From: Chloroflexota bacterium
Lineage (GTDB): Bacteria; Chloroflexota; UBA11872
Assembly: GCA_026707585.1 (NCBI GenBank)
Contig: JAPOWQ010000029.1
Location: 62,001 to 126,000 of the forward strand
Reading direction: 5' to 3'
Length of the DNA stretch: 64,000 bases
The stretch's first letter is position 1. Each line of letters begins with the position of its first letter. Of the stretch, positions 1 through 8,596 are shown piece by piece. The position numbers and the translations under genes were made by a program. Below the pieces are notes generated by a model. It searched no databases, was not told the DNA's origin, and was given only the letters and a program-made list of their open reading frames with translations.

Positions 1-1331
1 ATGTTGAGCGGAGCGGTGCCGCCGTTGGCGCGCACCGTCACGGTCCGGCGGTCGACGCCGAAGAGCAACGCCTTGCGCACGTTCAGGTCATCGAGCGGCC
101 AGAGCTGCGTGTGCAGCGGCATGTACTGCCCCATGCCAGGAGCGGCGTAACCGATGACGTGGTACTTGGCGTTCTCGGACACTCGCTTGTAGTCCGCGAA
201 CGACCAGTTCAGACAGATGTCCACCTCGCCGGCCTCAAAGGCCGCCGCGTTGTCCGTCATGTTGTACCCAAGGATTTGGATACGCATCCGGTCCGGATAC
301 GGCGCGCCCTGGTGCGCGAGGAACGACGGACCCCAGTTGTAGTCCTCGTTGCGGTCGAAGACGACCTTGACGTCGTCTTCCCACACGCCCGACCACTTGA
401 AGGGGCCGGTTCCGACCGGGTCGCGGCTGAAGGCCTCGCCGCGCTCCGTGACCGCCTTGGGCGATGCCATGCCGGTGTGCTGGTGCGCGATGGAATGGAG
501 GAATGACGGGGGCGACTGCGGCTGCGGGGTGTGGATCCGAATCTTGAAGTCGTCCACTTTTTCCACGCTGCCCATGGACGCAACGTCGCGAATGACGTGG
601 CCGCGGGCCAGTTCCGGATCCAGGAACCGGTGGAAGTTGAAGACGGCCGCATCAGCATTGAACGGTTCGCCGTCGTGGAAGACCACATCGTTGCGGAGCG
701 GGATCACCCAGGAGAGCTTGTCGTCCGCAGGCTCTGGAAGGTCGGATGCCAGGTGCGGGTAAATCAGGTTGCCTGAGCCGTAGGTGTAGAGCAGGTCGTA
801 CATCACCGCTGCCGGCTCGGCACTGCGACCGCCCCAGGTGGCCGGGTCAAAGCCGGTGGGGTTGCCGAACGTCATGTAGCTGACTTCGCCACCCGGCTTG
901 GGGTCCCACGGCTTGGCGCCGATGGCTACGGACTCGTCAAGGTTGTAGATGTCGATGCCGGGCGCGCGCTCGGCGGCCTGCTGGACGATCTTCTCCACGA
1001 CCCTTTCGACGATCTTCTCGACCTCGACGACCTTTTCGACCTCGACTTCGACCGGTACCTCGACGACCTGCTTGACCTCAACCGTCCTGGTGACGAGCTT
1101 CTCGACCTCTTGGGTCACGATCCTCTCGACCGGGACTTCCTTGACTTCGGTCTCGCGGACGATCTTCTCGACCGGGACTTCCTTGACCACGGTCTTCTCG
1201 ACCGGGACTTCCTTCGTGACGACCTGCGTCTCACCGCAGGCGGCCAAGGCCGCCGCGCCGACGCCACCGGCCAGGCCGGCCAGACCAGTACGGATGACGG
1301 CCCGCCGACTTACGCTCGGCGTCTTGATCAT
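1..1331 (-). CDS. ABC transporter solute-binding protein, family 5 (3' end outside window)
   Basis: Extracytoplasmic substrate-binding lipoprotein of the peptide/opine/nickel (SBP_bac_5) type; about 443 residues are visible and the C-terminus lies beyond the left edge. The N-terminus has a twin-arginine motif (SRRAVI, residues 8-13) and a lipobox ending in Cys32. Residues 36-118 form an unusual Val/Glu/Lys/Pro stalk of repeated KEVPVEK-like blocks. The globular SBP domain begins near residue 125 (for example GGEVSYMTFGNPTGFDPA). The ATG at 1331 is chosen because GGGGAGG lies 6 nt upstream. It follows an OppC-type permease on the same strand, which supports a role in transport. The substrate cannot be told from sequence. 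Confidence 0.9.
   Translation of the reverse strand, partial: MIKTPSVSRRAVIRTGLAGLAGGVGAAALAACGETQVVTKEVPVEKTVVKEVPVEKIVRETEVKEVPVERIVTQEVEKLVTRTVEVKQVVEVPVEVEVEKVVEVEKIVERVVEKIVQQAAERAPGIDIYNLDESVAIGAKPWDPKPGGEVSYMTFGNPTGFDPATWGGRSAEPAAVMYDLLYTYGSGNLIYPHLASDLPEPADDKLSWVIPLRNDVVFHDGEPFNADAAVFNFHRFLDPELARGHVIRDVASMGSVEKVDDFKIRIHTPQPQSPPSFLHSIAHQHTGMASPKAVTERGEAFSRDPVGTGPFKWSGVWEDDVKVVFDRNEDYNWGPSFLAHQGAPYPDRMRIQILGYNMTDNAAAFEAGEVDICLNWSFADYKRVSENAKYHVIGYAAPGMGQYMPLHTQLWPLDDLNVRKALLFGVDRRTVTVRANGGTAPLN
978..1226 (-). repeat. In-frame imperfect repeats encoding the Val-Glu-Lys stalk
   Basis: Within the solute-binding protein gene, short in-frame units coding for KEVPVEK(I/T)V and VEVEK-like blocks recur about ten times. 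They give an 83-residue charged, valine-rich spacer between the lipidated Cys and the ligand-binding domain. Similar stalks are known in Chloroflexota binding proteins. Here it probably holds the receptor away from the membrane or through a cell envelope layer (inference). Confidence 0.85.
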
Positions 1332-1426
1332 GTGCATCCTCCCCTTGAGGCGCGAAACTACGGCGCCTCGACGAATGCGCCAGCGTACCTAATACCGGCG
1401 CGCGGTGCTATGGACTCGTGGGCCAG

Positions 1427-2398
1427 CTAATCCGACCACGAACTTGCCTGGGGATCGAGCGCTTCACGTAGCCCGTCGCCCAGGAGATTGATCGAGAGAA
1501 CCGTAATGGCGATGGCCAAGCCGTTGAAAGTGGCGATCCACCAATAGGCGCGCAACAGATTGCGGCTCTTGGAGAGCTCATAGCCCCATTCCGGCGCGGG
1601 CGACTCAGCGCCGAGGCCCAAGAAACTGAGGGTGGCCGACGCAAGGATTGCTCCACCCAATCCGAGAGTCGCCATGATGAGGACGGGACTGACGACGTTG
1701 GGAAGAATGTGACGCAGCATGATGCGTACGTCGGACATTCCCACGGCACGCGCGGCACGGACATAGGTGAGGTCTCTGGCAGCGAGGGTGGTGCCTCGCA
1801 CGACTCGACCGTAGAAGGGAATGCCAGCGACACCCAGGGCAAGCATGGCGTTGTTGAGGCCCGGCCCGAGCGACGCGACCACGGTCATCGCCAGGAGAAT
1901 TCCGGGAAAAGCCAGCATCACGTCGAGAATGCGGCTGATCAGCATGTCCGGCCAGCGACGGAAGTAACCCGCCACCAGTCCCAGGATGCTGCCCGCGATC
2001 AGCGAGATGGTCACGGCCGAAAAGCCGATTCGGAGCGAAATGCGCGCGCCACGCACGATGCGGCTAAAGACATCCCGTCCAATGTCGTCCGTTCCCAGCA
2101 GATGCCGTTGGCCCCAGGGACGCCAATCGTCGAGTGGATCAAGGCGCTCAGCGAGTGGCGGCAAGCCCTCGGACGCAATATCGAAGTGGTTCTCGGTCTC
2201 GGTGGCAATCACGTCGGCAAAGATCGCGGCGAGCGAGATCAGGATCAGTGCGACGAGACCAGCCATCGCCGCCTTGTTGCGTCGCAGACGGCTCCAGGCC
2301 AGGCTCCATTCGCTGCGGACGGGCGCTTCCGACGCGGATTGGCCCAGGAATTGCCCGACTGCTGCCACGCCTTGGCCCCGATTCAAATGATTGCCCAC
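1427..2398 (-). CDS. ABC transporter permease, DppC/OppC type
   Basis: Inner-membrane permease of a peptide/nickel-type ABC importer, 323 aa, usual length for the C-subunit. An N-terminal OppC_N-like segment (SLAWSRLRRNKAAMAGLVAL, with the first membrane helix around residues 41-63) is followed by a binding-protein-dependent transport domain with several hydrophobic helices. It contains the EAA-like loop RAARAVGMSDVRIMLRHILPN, which contacts the ATPase. The start is GTG at 2398 with a poor ribosome binding site. It lies 95 bp upstream of the solute-binding protein. No partner DppB permease or ATPase gene is visible; they may lie beyond the left edge or elsewhere. Confidence 0.9.
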   Translation of the reverse strand: MGNHLNRGQGVAAVGQFLGQSASEAPVRSEWSLAWSRLRRNKAAMAGLVALILISLAAIFADVIATETENHFDIASEGLPPLAERLDPLDDWRPWGQRHLLGTDDIGRDVFSRIVRGARISLRIGFSAVTISLIAGSILGLVAGYFRRWPDMLISRILDVMLAFPGILLAMTVVASLGPGLNNAMLALGVAGIPFYGRVVRGTTLAARDLTYVRAARAVGMSDVRIMLRHILPNVVSPVLIMATLGLGGAILASATLSFLGLGAESPAPEWGYELSKSRNLLRAYWWIATFNGLAIAITVLSINLLGDGLREALDPQASSWSD

Positions 2399-2462
2399 GA
2401 ATACCGGCGCGCATCATAGCCGCATCGAACGCCGCTACGGGCGGAAATGTTGACTTCGCTCG

Positions 2463-3275
2463 TTAGGCCTGAGCGTAGAGGTCGGGCCTGCGACTCTGCT
2501 GAGTGTTCAGCACGTGACTGTTTCGGCGGCGGCGTCCGGCCTCGATATCGACGTCGCCGACGACCACGGTCTCTTCCCCTCCTTGAGCGGCAGCGAGGGT
2601 TTCGCCCTCGTGATCGACGACTGCCGAGACCCCGGTGAAGAACCTCGGCGGCGCGCCCGCCGGTTGCCAGCCGGCCTGGCCGACCCGGTTGACGGCCGCG
2701 ACGGGCACTCGATTGAACGTGGCAACGGCGGCGGCCTCCCAGAGCGGCATTGACGTGCGGTTGTTCAGCCAGATCAGCAGGTCCGCGCCGCGCGCCACGA
2801 GCGCCACGGGCAGTTCGCCGTGCTGGCCGTCGTAGCAGATCATCACTCCAATCCTGATCCCGGCGAGGTCGAACAGCCCCAGCGCCTCGCCGCGGGCGAA
2901 CGCCGTGGATTCGTCGACGCGCGGATCGTCGTTCACGCACATGTGGGACTTGGCGTACGTACCGATGACGCCGCCTGGGCCGATGAACACGCTGCCGTTC
3001 TGCGGACGGCCGCCGGCCGTCAGGGTTACGAGGCCTACGGCGATACCGGCGCCGGACGAGGCAGCCAGTGCGGAAAAAGCCCGAACCGTCGGGCCGTCAT
3101 TGGGCTCCGCGACGGTTGAGTAGTCGTCCGTGCAATAGCCGGTGGTGACCAGTTCGGGAAGGACGACGAGGTCTGGGCTATCCCCCAGGGCCTGCTCCGT
3201 GAGGCGCAGGGCACGTGCGCGGTTGGCGTTGATTTCACCGTCAACGGTGGCGACCTGCACGCAGGCAATGCGCAC
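2463..3275 (-). CDS. Carbon-nitrogen hydrolase (nitrilase superfamily)
   Basis: 270-aa cytoplasmic amidase/nitrilase-fold enzyme that hydrolyses a C-N bond. The catalytic triad is visible: Glu41 in LPELVTTGY, Lys109 in YAKSHM, and Cys147 in VMICYDG. Length and motif spacing match the family. It is separated by 11 bp from the Gfo/Idh gene upstream and 64 bp from the permease downstream, so the genes probably form an operon handling an amide, carbamoyl or nitrile compound (inference). The exact branch (amidase, carbamoylase or omega-amidase) cannot be fixed. Confidence 0.9.
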   Translation of the reverse strand: MRIACVQVATVDGEINANRARALRLTEQALGDSPDLVVLPELVTTGYCTDDYSTVAEPNDGPTVRAFSALAASSGAGIAVGLVTLTAGGRPQNGSVFIGPGGVIGTYAKSHMCVNDDPRVDESTAFARGEALGLFDLAGIRIGVMICYDGQHGELPVALVARGADLLIWLNNRTSMPLWEAAAVATFNRVPVAAVNRVGQAGWQPAGAPPRFFTGVSAVVDHEGETLAAAQGGEETVVVGDVDIEAGRRRRNSHVLNTQQSRRPDLYAQA

Positions 3276-3286
3276 GGCGCTAACGT

Positions 3287-4336
3287 CTATTCGTCAAACG
3301 GCCGCCGCTCGTTTCGGTCAAGCGGGAGGTCGACTCGCGTTCTCGTCGCGGCGCTCAAGTACGCCGCCTGGAGGATTTCCACGCAGCGGAGACCGTCCTC
3401 GCCAGTGAGGACGGGGGCTTCGTCACGCAGAACCCAGGCGGCGAAGCTGGACCACTCCTTGTCGTAGGCGCCGTCGGGCGAATTGTGCTTGAGGCGAACC
3501 ACGCCCGGCGGCTGATCCTCAATTTGGGTTGTGACGGTAAGGTCGTGCGGGTTGTAGCTGACGCCGCCGCGCTCACAGACGATGTCGAAGCCGAAGGCGG
3601 TCTGATAGGTGGCCATCGGATAAAAGGTGGATACCTGCAGCGAGCCGACCATGCCGCTTCGAAACGTCAGGACGACCGAGATTGCGTCTTCCTGGTCGGA
3701 AACCTCGGGACGCTGCTTGGGTCCAAGTTCGGCGTAAACGGAGGCGACCTCGCCAAAGAGGTAGCGCAGCGTGTCCACGTCGTGAACCCCGGCCCAGTAG
3801 AGCAGTCCACCGCACAGGGACCGCTCGCGCCAGAACCCAGTGATGCGCCGGCCAAAGAAGCCGCGCACGTTGACGGCGAGGGGGCGCCCCATTCCAACGG
3901 TAGCCAGCGCGCGCCTGATCGCACCCGAGGCCGGGCGAAAGCGGCGCTTGTGGCCAACCATCAGCTTGACGCCGTGCACGTCGGCGGCTTCCACCATGTC
4001 GTGACAGTCGGCCACGGTAATGGCCATGGTCTTCTCGCAGAAGATGTGGCGACCGGCCGCCGCGGCGTCCACCGCGATATCGCGATGCGTGGAATGCGTG
4101 GTCACGATGGCCACGGCGTCGCAATCGCACTCGTCCAGCAGCGCTCGGTGGTCCGTCCAGAACGGCACGTCGCGATCGCGCGCGAGGCGCCGGGCCTTCC
4201 CGGCATCGGTATCGGCCACGCCGACCAGATAGATCTCGGGCTGCCGATCGATCAGCTCGCAGGTGTAGGTGCCGAAGCCCCCGGCGCCTACCAGCGCGAT
4301 CCGAAGGCGAGAAGAGTCGGGAACGCTGCCGCTCAC
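3287..4336 (-). CDS. Gfo/Idh/MocA family NAD(P)-dependent oxidoreductase
   Basis: 349-aa dehydrogenase with an N-terminal Rossmann fold (VGAGGFG, residues 16-22), the EKTMA motif near residue 105 that holds the catalytic Lys of this family, and a C-terminal GFO_IDH_MocA domain. These enzymes oxidise hydroxyl groups of sugars, inositols or related polyols. The start is GTG at 4336. It has only a weak ribosome binding site of its own but overlaps the stop of a six-codon mini-ORF that has a strong one, so translation may be coupled. First gene of the minus-strand Gfo-nitrilase-permease-SBP run. Confidence 0.88.
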   Translation of the reverse strand: MSGSVPDSSRLRIALVGAGGFGTYTCELIDRQPEIYLVGVADTDAGKARRLARDRDVPFWTDHRALLDECDCDAVAIVTTHSTHRDIAVDAAAAGRHIFCEKTMAITVADCHDMVEAADVHGVKLMVGHKRRFRPASGAIRRALATVGMGRPLAVNVRGFFGRRITGFWRERSLCGGLLYWAGVHDVDTLRYLFGEVASVYAELGPKQRPEVSDQEDAISVVLTFRSGMVGSLQVSTFYPMATYQTAFGFDIVCERGGVSYNPHDLTVTTQIEDQPPGVVRLKHNSPDGAYDKEWSSFAAWVLRDEAPVLTGEDGLRCVEILQAAYLSAATRTRVDLPLDRNERRPFDE

Positions 4337-4353
4337 AGCCTGAGGTCCGCCAT
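4333..4353 (-). CDS. Possible six-codon coupling mini-ORF (MADLRL)
   Basis: An ATG at 4353 is preceded by a strong ribosome binding site (GGAGG, 7 nt upstream). It opens a six-codon frame whose TGA overlaps the GTG start of the Gfo/Idh gene (shared GTGA). The Gfo/Idh start has little Shine-Dalgarno sequence, so ribosomes finishing the mini-ORF could restart there. It could also mean that the oxidoreductase truly starts elsewhere, or that a base is missing here. Confidence 0.35.
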   Translation of the reverse strand: MADLRL

Positions 4354-4465
4354 TTCAATTCCTCCGCGTCTCGGACTCGGCAATTGGTCGGCTCGATGCC
4401 GCGTGTAGTATGCGCGACCCAGCGCCGCCGGCGGTTGCGGCGATTTCCAGAAGGCCAGGTGAGCG

Positions 4466-5791
4466 GTGGCAGCCTCGACACAACCGGGCCAGACGTCGGC
4501 CTCAAACGGCGAGCTCCTCGAACTCGCCGGGCACGTGATGAGCGGCGGCGCCCTCGGATTCCTCATGCTCCCGCGTTCTGAGGATGTGGTCATTCGCGAG
4601 GGGCGAGGTAGCCACCTGTTCAGCGTTGACGGCCGGCAGTACATCGACTACCTGATGGGCTCGGGCCCGATGTTGGTCGGTCATTGCCATCCGCGAATCC
4701 TGGCAGCTGTTGAGCACCAGATTCGGCAGGGCACGACGTTCTATTTCCTCAACGAACCGGCCATCCGGTTGGCGGAGCAAGTAATCGAGGCTGTCCCGTG
4801 TGCCGAGCAGGTTCGTTATGTGACGACCGGGTCTGACGCGACGTTCCTGTCGCTGCGCGCGGCGCGGGCGTTCACGGGGCGACCAAAGATCCTGAAGTTC
4901 GAGGGCGGCTGGCATGGGACCGGCGACTTCGCGATGTTCGGCACGGTGCCCGGTGAGGCCAGTGACTACCCCCACGCCGACCCCGACTCGCTGGGTGTTC
5001 CGGGCGTGCTGGCGGAAGAAGTGTTGGTCGCTCCCTACAACGACACTGAGTTTGCTCTCCAGGTCATCGAGGAGTACGCAGACGAGCTGGCAGGCATCAT
5101 CATTGAGCCGCTGCAGCGTGTGCTGCGGCCGGTGCCCGGATTCCTGGAAGCCGTTCGCGAGGCGTGTGACCGGCACGGGATCGTGATGATTTACGACGAG
5201 ATCGTGACCGGGTTTCGGCTGGCATGGGGCGGCGCGCAGGAGGCTTACGGGGTCGTCCCCGACATGGCCTGCTACGGCAAGGCGATGGCGGGTGGGTTTC
5301 CGCTGGCCGTGATCGCCGGACGCCGCGACATCATGGAGCTATATGGCAACGTCGGTCGGGCGCCGAACACGATTGCCTGGGCTAGCGGAACGTTCAACGG
5401 AAACCCGGTGGCGGCGACGGCGGCGCTGGCCGCGATGGACATCCTGCGCGAGCCCGGCGTGTACGACCAGCTACACCGCATCGGCGGGCGGCTGCGCTCG
5501 GGGATCGAAGCGGCGGGTCGCCGCCACGGGATCCCCGTGCAAGCGCTGGGCGAGGACATGGTCTTCGGCGTGCGCTTCATGGAGAACGCGAACCCGACCC
5601 AGTGGGTGGACCTGCTGGACAACGACCGCGATATGGGCACACAGTTCGCCATCGAGTGCGTGAAGCGGGGGATCCTGATCGTGCCGAACGAGAAGTTCTA
5701 TATCTCGATTGCGCACAGCGAGGACGACGTGGATCGGACGCTGGACATCGTGGACGAGGCGCTGGGGGCCTGTAAGGCGAAGGCGGGCTAA
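4466..5791 (+). CDS. Class III PLP aminotransferase, glutamate-1-semialdehyde-aminomutase-like
   Basis: 441-aa fold-type I PLP enzyme related to glutamate-1-semialdehyde 2,1-aminomutase (HemL) and omega-aminotransferases. Visible motifs are the cofactor-phosphate segment VTTGSDAT, the Asp motif MIYDEIVTGFR, and the Schiff-base lysine in CYGKAMAGGFPL. The GTG start at 4466 follows AGGTGA with 4-nt spacing. It is divergent from the Gfo/Idh gene and 30 bp upstream of a D-2-hydroxyacid dehydrogenase. That context favours a catabolic transaminase over heme synthesis, because no other heme genes are near. Substrate unknown. Confidence 0.85.
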   Translation: MAASTQPGQTSASNGELLELAGHVMSGGALGFLMLPRSEDVVIREGRGSHLFSVDGRQYIDYLMGSGPMLVGHCHPRILAAVEHQIRQGTTFYFLNEPAIRLAEQVIEAVPCAEQVRYVTTGSDATFLSLRAARAFTGRPKILKFEGGWHGTGDFAMFGTVPGEASDYPHADPDSLGVPGVLAEEVLVAPYNDTEFALQVIEEYADELAGIIIEPLQRVLRPVPGFLEAVREACDRHGIVMIYDEIVTGFRLAWGGAQEAYGVVPDMACYGKAMAGGFPLAVIAGRRDIMELYGNVGRAPNTIAWASGTFNGNPVAATAALAAMDILREPGVYDQLHRIGGRLRSGIEAAGRRHGIPVQALGEDMVFGVRFMENANPTQWVDLLDNDRDMGTQFAIECVKRGILIVPNEKFYISIAHSEDDVDRTLDIVDEALGACKAKAG

Positions 5792-5821
5792 CGGCGAGGC
5801 ATCGCAAGAAGGGAACATCCG

Positions 5822-6766
5822 ATGCGGGTACTGATGTGCAGCCCGGACCTGGCGGCGATCACGGATGTGCTGCGAGACGCGCTGCCCGAGCACGCAATCG
5901 TTCCGACCGAACCTGACGAGCTCGCCGGGGAGGCGCCGAACGCGGAGGTGATCATTCCGGCGCGTACGCCCATCGATGCCGCCACGATTGCGTCGGCTTC
6001 GAAACTGCGCCTGATTCAGCAGTTCGGAATCGGGGTCGATCACGTTGATCTCGAGGCCGCGCGCGCCCGAAGAGTTCCAGTTGCGAACGCGCCGGCCGGA
6101 CCTTCAGGCATCGGCAAGGCCGTGGCCGAATTTGCCCTGATGCACCTCATCGCGGCCGGTCGGCAGTTGCCAACCCACTTTCGAACGCTGGCGGCCCGCT
6201 CGATCGCCGTTCCATTTGGCGCGTCCCTCTTCGGGGCGCGGGTGTGCATTGTCGGCGTTGGTGGCGTCGGCAGTGAGATCGCCCGGTTGCTGAAGCCGTT
6301 CGGGGCCACACTGATCGGCGTCAAGCGCACGCCGGATCCCGAGTTGGCTCACGAGTTGGGGCTGGCCGAGCTCCACACCGCCGACCGTTTGACCGAAGCG
6401 GTGCGCGATTGCGGGTTTGTTGTGCTGTCGGTGCCGCTTACCGACGAGACGCACGGGCTCGTCAATCAGTCGGTGCTTGACGCCATGCCGGACGGATCAG
6501 TACTGGTCAACGTTGCGCGCGGCCCCGTGGTCGAGCGGGAGCCACTGATCGATGCGCTCGACGGCGGTCGACTGCGGGCTGCTGGTTTGGACGTGTTCTG
6601 GGAAGAACCGGTCGATCCCGCCGATCCGGTCTTCGAACGCGAGGTGTTTGCCACCCCGCATGGGGCCTCGGCCTGCGACATTTTCTTGCGGGGCACGACT
6701 GAGGTCGTTCGCGGAAACATCGAGCGGATGGAGGCCGGTCAGCCGCTGAAGTATCGCGTGGCCTGA
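5822..6766 (+). CDS. D-isomer-specific 2-hydroxyacid dehydrogenase
   Basis: 314-aa NAD(P)-dependent enzyme that interconverts 2-oxoacids and D-2-hydroxyacids. The nucleotide-binding motif VGVGGVGSE lies around residues 142-150. The catalytic set is visible as Arg in NVARGPVV, Glu in WEEPVDP, and His in ATPHGAS. The ATG at 5822 has GAAGGGA upstream. It sits directly after the aminotransferase, so the two could act in sequence: transamination to an oxoacid, then reduction (inference). Phosphoglycerate, glyoxylate and lactate branches cannot be separated here. Confidence 0.9.
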   Translation: MRVLMCSPDLAAITDVLRDALPEHAIVPTEPDELAGEAPNAEVIIPARTPIDAATIASASKLRLIQQFGIGVDHVDLEAARARRVPVANAPAGPSGIGKAVAEFALMHLIAAGRQLPTHFRTLAARSIAVPFGASLFGARVCIVGVGGVGSEIARLLKPFGATLIGVKRTPDPELAHELGLAELHTADRLTEAVRDCGFVVLSVPLTDETHGLVNQSVLDAMPDGSVLVNVARGPVVEREPLIDALDGGRLRAAGLDVFWEEPVDPADPVFEREVFATPHGASACDIFLRGTTEVVRGNIERMEAGQPLKYRVA

Positions 6767-6792
6767 CGCGGGCCGAGGGCCGGTGGGCTCTT

Positions 6793-8577
6793 TTAGCCCG
6801 GCGTCTGGTAGTGGAGATTCCAGTCGCCGAGTGAGCGTAGTTCGTGGCGGGCCGAAGCAAGATCAGGCTCGCCGGCCGCTCGCCAGTCTTGAATCTCCTC
6901 CTTGTGCCCGAGTCGCCGCAGGGCGCTCCACATGTCGGCGTAGTTCGCGCGCCCGGAGCCGCCGGCGCAGTCCCAGAAGAAGAGGTGCTGGACGCCGGCT
7001 CGATAGAGACCGGAGGCGCGTCGGCGCAAATGTTCGGGTGAAACCTGGCGGGGCATCATGTTCGGCGCAATGATCGTGTTGCTGGCGCGCGCGAGACTCA
7101 CAAAGTAGTCAATCGCCCGCGGGTCGGCCCAGGCGTCGACGCTGCTATTGAAGTTCGGCGCGGATGAGTATGGAATCAGGGTGTCGACCAGGCCCTCGTC
7201 CACCCATGGCCTGGGATCGATCCCGAATTTCAGGTTTTCGGCTTCGCTGCTCGCGACGACCGCCGAAATCTGCAGGCGACGGCTGCGGCCCTGTCGTCGC
7301 GTTTCCTCGTCCATCGCGGTTCGCATTTCGCGGTGAAACTGGGTGAGCACGCCCGATCGGTAGCGGAGCCAGGCGGGGTCGAACGAGTCGAGCGTTCGTG
7401 GATCGACGCCGTGCTCGGCACGAAAACCCTCAACCAGTTGCGGCTCGTATTCCACCAGCGGAAGCCGCCGGTTATAGAGCATGCAGATCCCGTCCACCGG
7501 ATATTGGGCGACCTCGCGCAGGAGCGAAATGACGTAGGCGCGGACCTCGGGATAGGTGTAGGCAAAGCGGGGCGTGCGGCGGCCCTTGCGGTCGACACCG
7601 CGCCACTCCGGCCGCCGGTTGTACACGGCGTCGCCATGGTTGAAGTGGTCCAGCGGCGGTGGGTAGTGGAAGCCGGCGACACGGTAGCTGGCGTGAAACT
7701 CGATGCCCACGTCGCGTGCGTGCTCGGCAGCCACGCGCAGCGGGTCGATGCCACGGTTACGCAGGATCCTCCAGCTCTCCGCGTTGAAGCGGTCGGCCTG
7801 CCGTGCGAAGTCCTCCAGCCCGTCGTATGCGGGGATGCGGCCGATTTGGGTGAAGTAGTTCATCAGGTCGCCGGATCCGCACTCCCAGTACAGGCGCGAA
7901 AAGTCGGTGTATCGGTATGGCTCAACCTCGCGCTGGATTTCGGCCGCGCTGGTTAGGCGCCAGGCGGAGTGCGGTCCGTGGGCGTCCTGATGGGCGAAGA
8001 GTCGCCGAGTTTGGTTGTCGGTGCGGTCAGTCTGTGCTGCGCGCACCTCGGCGGGCGTCAATGGCACTAACTTGACATAAGCAAGTCTCGCGGGTTGGCC
8101 GAGAAACGAGCCGGAGCCGTCGCCAGGGGCTGAGCGCGCGGTCGGCTGTGCGATGACCAGATCCCGGCCGGTGAGGTCGGCCACGTCCCAGAACATTTCG
8201 TGAAGGCACTCGGCATGGCCCGCAAAGGCAACGCGCGGGTGGGACAGGACGGTAAACGGACCAGGCCCGGTGAGCTTGAGTTGCAGTTCGAGTTGCCGGC
8301 CTTCGGGCTCGGACCAGAAGGGATAGACCCCGATAGACACGGCATGCCAGCCCCTGGCATTCAGGTGACAGGTGATTGCCGGTGCGGCGGTCTCGGGACC
8401 GGCCAGCAGCATCACGCCGCTGAACGCGTCGGTTGAGTACGGCAGTGCGCGCCAGGAGTGTCGACGTGGTTCAGGGGACAGCGCGCCAGAGGGGGTGCAG
8501 CGGTCAAGGTCGGTCAGGTAGATCGGGGGCTGGCTGAAGCCGCGGTCGCCGAAGAAGCCGGCTGCCGGCCGGATCAT
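6793..8577 (-). CDS. Glycoside-hydrolase-like TIM-barrel protein, family uncertain
   Basis: Large protein of about 594 aa (614 aa if the ATG at 8637 is used; that ATG has its GGAGG directly against the codon, so 8577 is preferred, though its own site is weak). The first third looks like a beta-rich accessory domain. The rest resembles the glycosyl-hydrolase-like 'family 10 / putative GH' barrels, with motifs such as VGIEFHASYRVAGF, YPVDGICMLYNRR and QHLFFWDCAGG. No signal peptide is visible, so it appears cytoplasmic. It lies downstream of a DapA-family gene on the same strand. No catalytic pair can be named with confidence. Confidence 0.6.
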   Translation of the reverse strand: MIRPAAGFFGDRGFSQPPIYLTDLDRCTPSGALSPEPRRHSWRALPYSTDAFSGVMLLAGPETAAPAITCHLNARGWHAVSIGVYPFWSEPEGRQLELQLKLTGPGPFTVLSHPRVAFAGHAECLHEMFWDVADLTGRDLVIAQPTARSAPGDGSGSFLGQPARLAYVKLVPLTPAEVRAAQTDRTDNQTRRLFAHQDAHGPHSAWRLTSAAEIQREVEPYRYTDFSRLYWECGSGDLMNYFTQIGRIPAYDGLEDFARQADRFNAESWRILRNRGIDPLRVAAEHARDVGIEFHASYRVAGFHYPPPLDHFNHGDAVYNRRPEWRGVDRKGRRTPRFAYTYPEVRAYVISLLREVAQYPVDGICMLYNRRLPLVEYEPQLVEGFRAEHGVDPRTLDSFDPAWLRYRSGVLTQFHREMRTAMDEETRRQGRSRRLQISAVVASSEAENLKFGIDPRPWVDEGLVDTLIPYSSAPNFNSSVDAWADPRAIDYFVSLARASNTIIAPNMMPRQVSPEHLRRRASGLYRAGVQHLFFWDCAGGSGRANYADMWSALRRLGHKEEIQDWRAAGEPDLASARHELRSLGDWNLHYQTPG

Positions 8578-8596
8578 CAGTGAGTGACGTTGCGTG

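Noticed and set aside
4333-4644. 103-codon minus-strand frame upstream of the Gfo/Idh gene
   Set aside because: Overlaps the start of the divergent aminotransferase gene and has no family likeness; only its last six codons have a ribosome binding site.
4466-5791. HemL for tetrapyrrole synthesis
   Set aside because: Family likeness is good, but there are no heme genes nearby and a hydroxyacid dehydrogenase follows; a catabolic transaminase is at least as likely.
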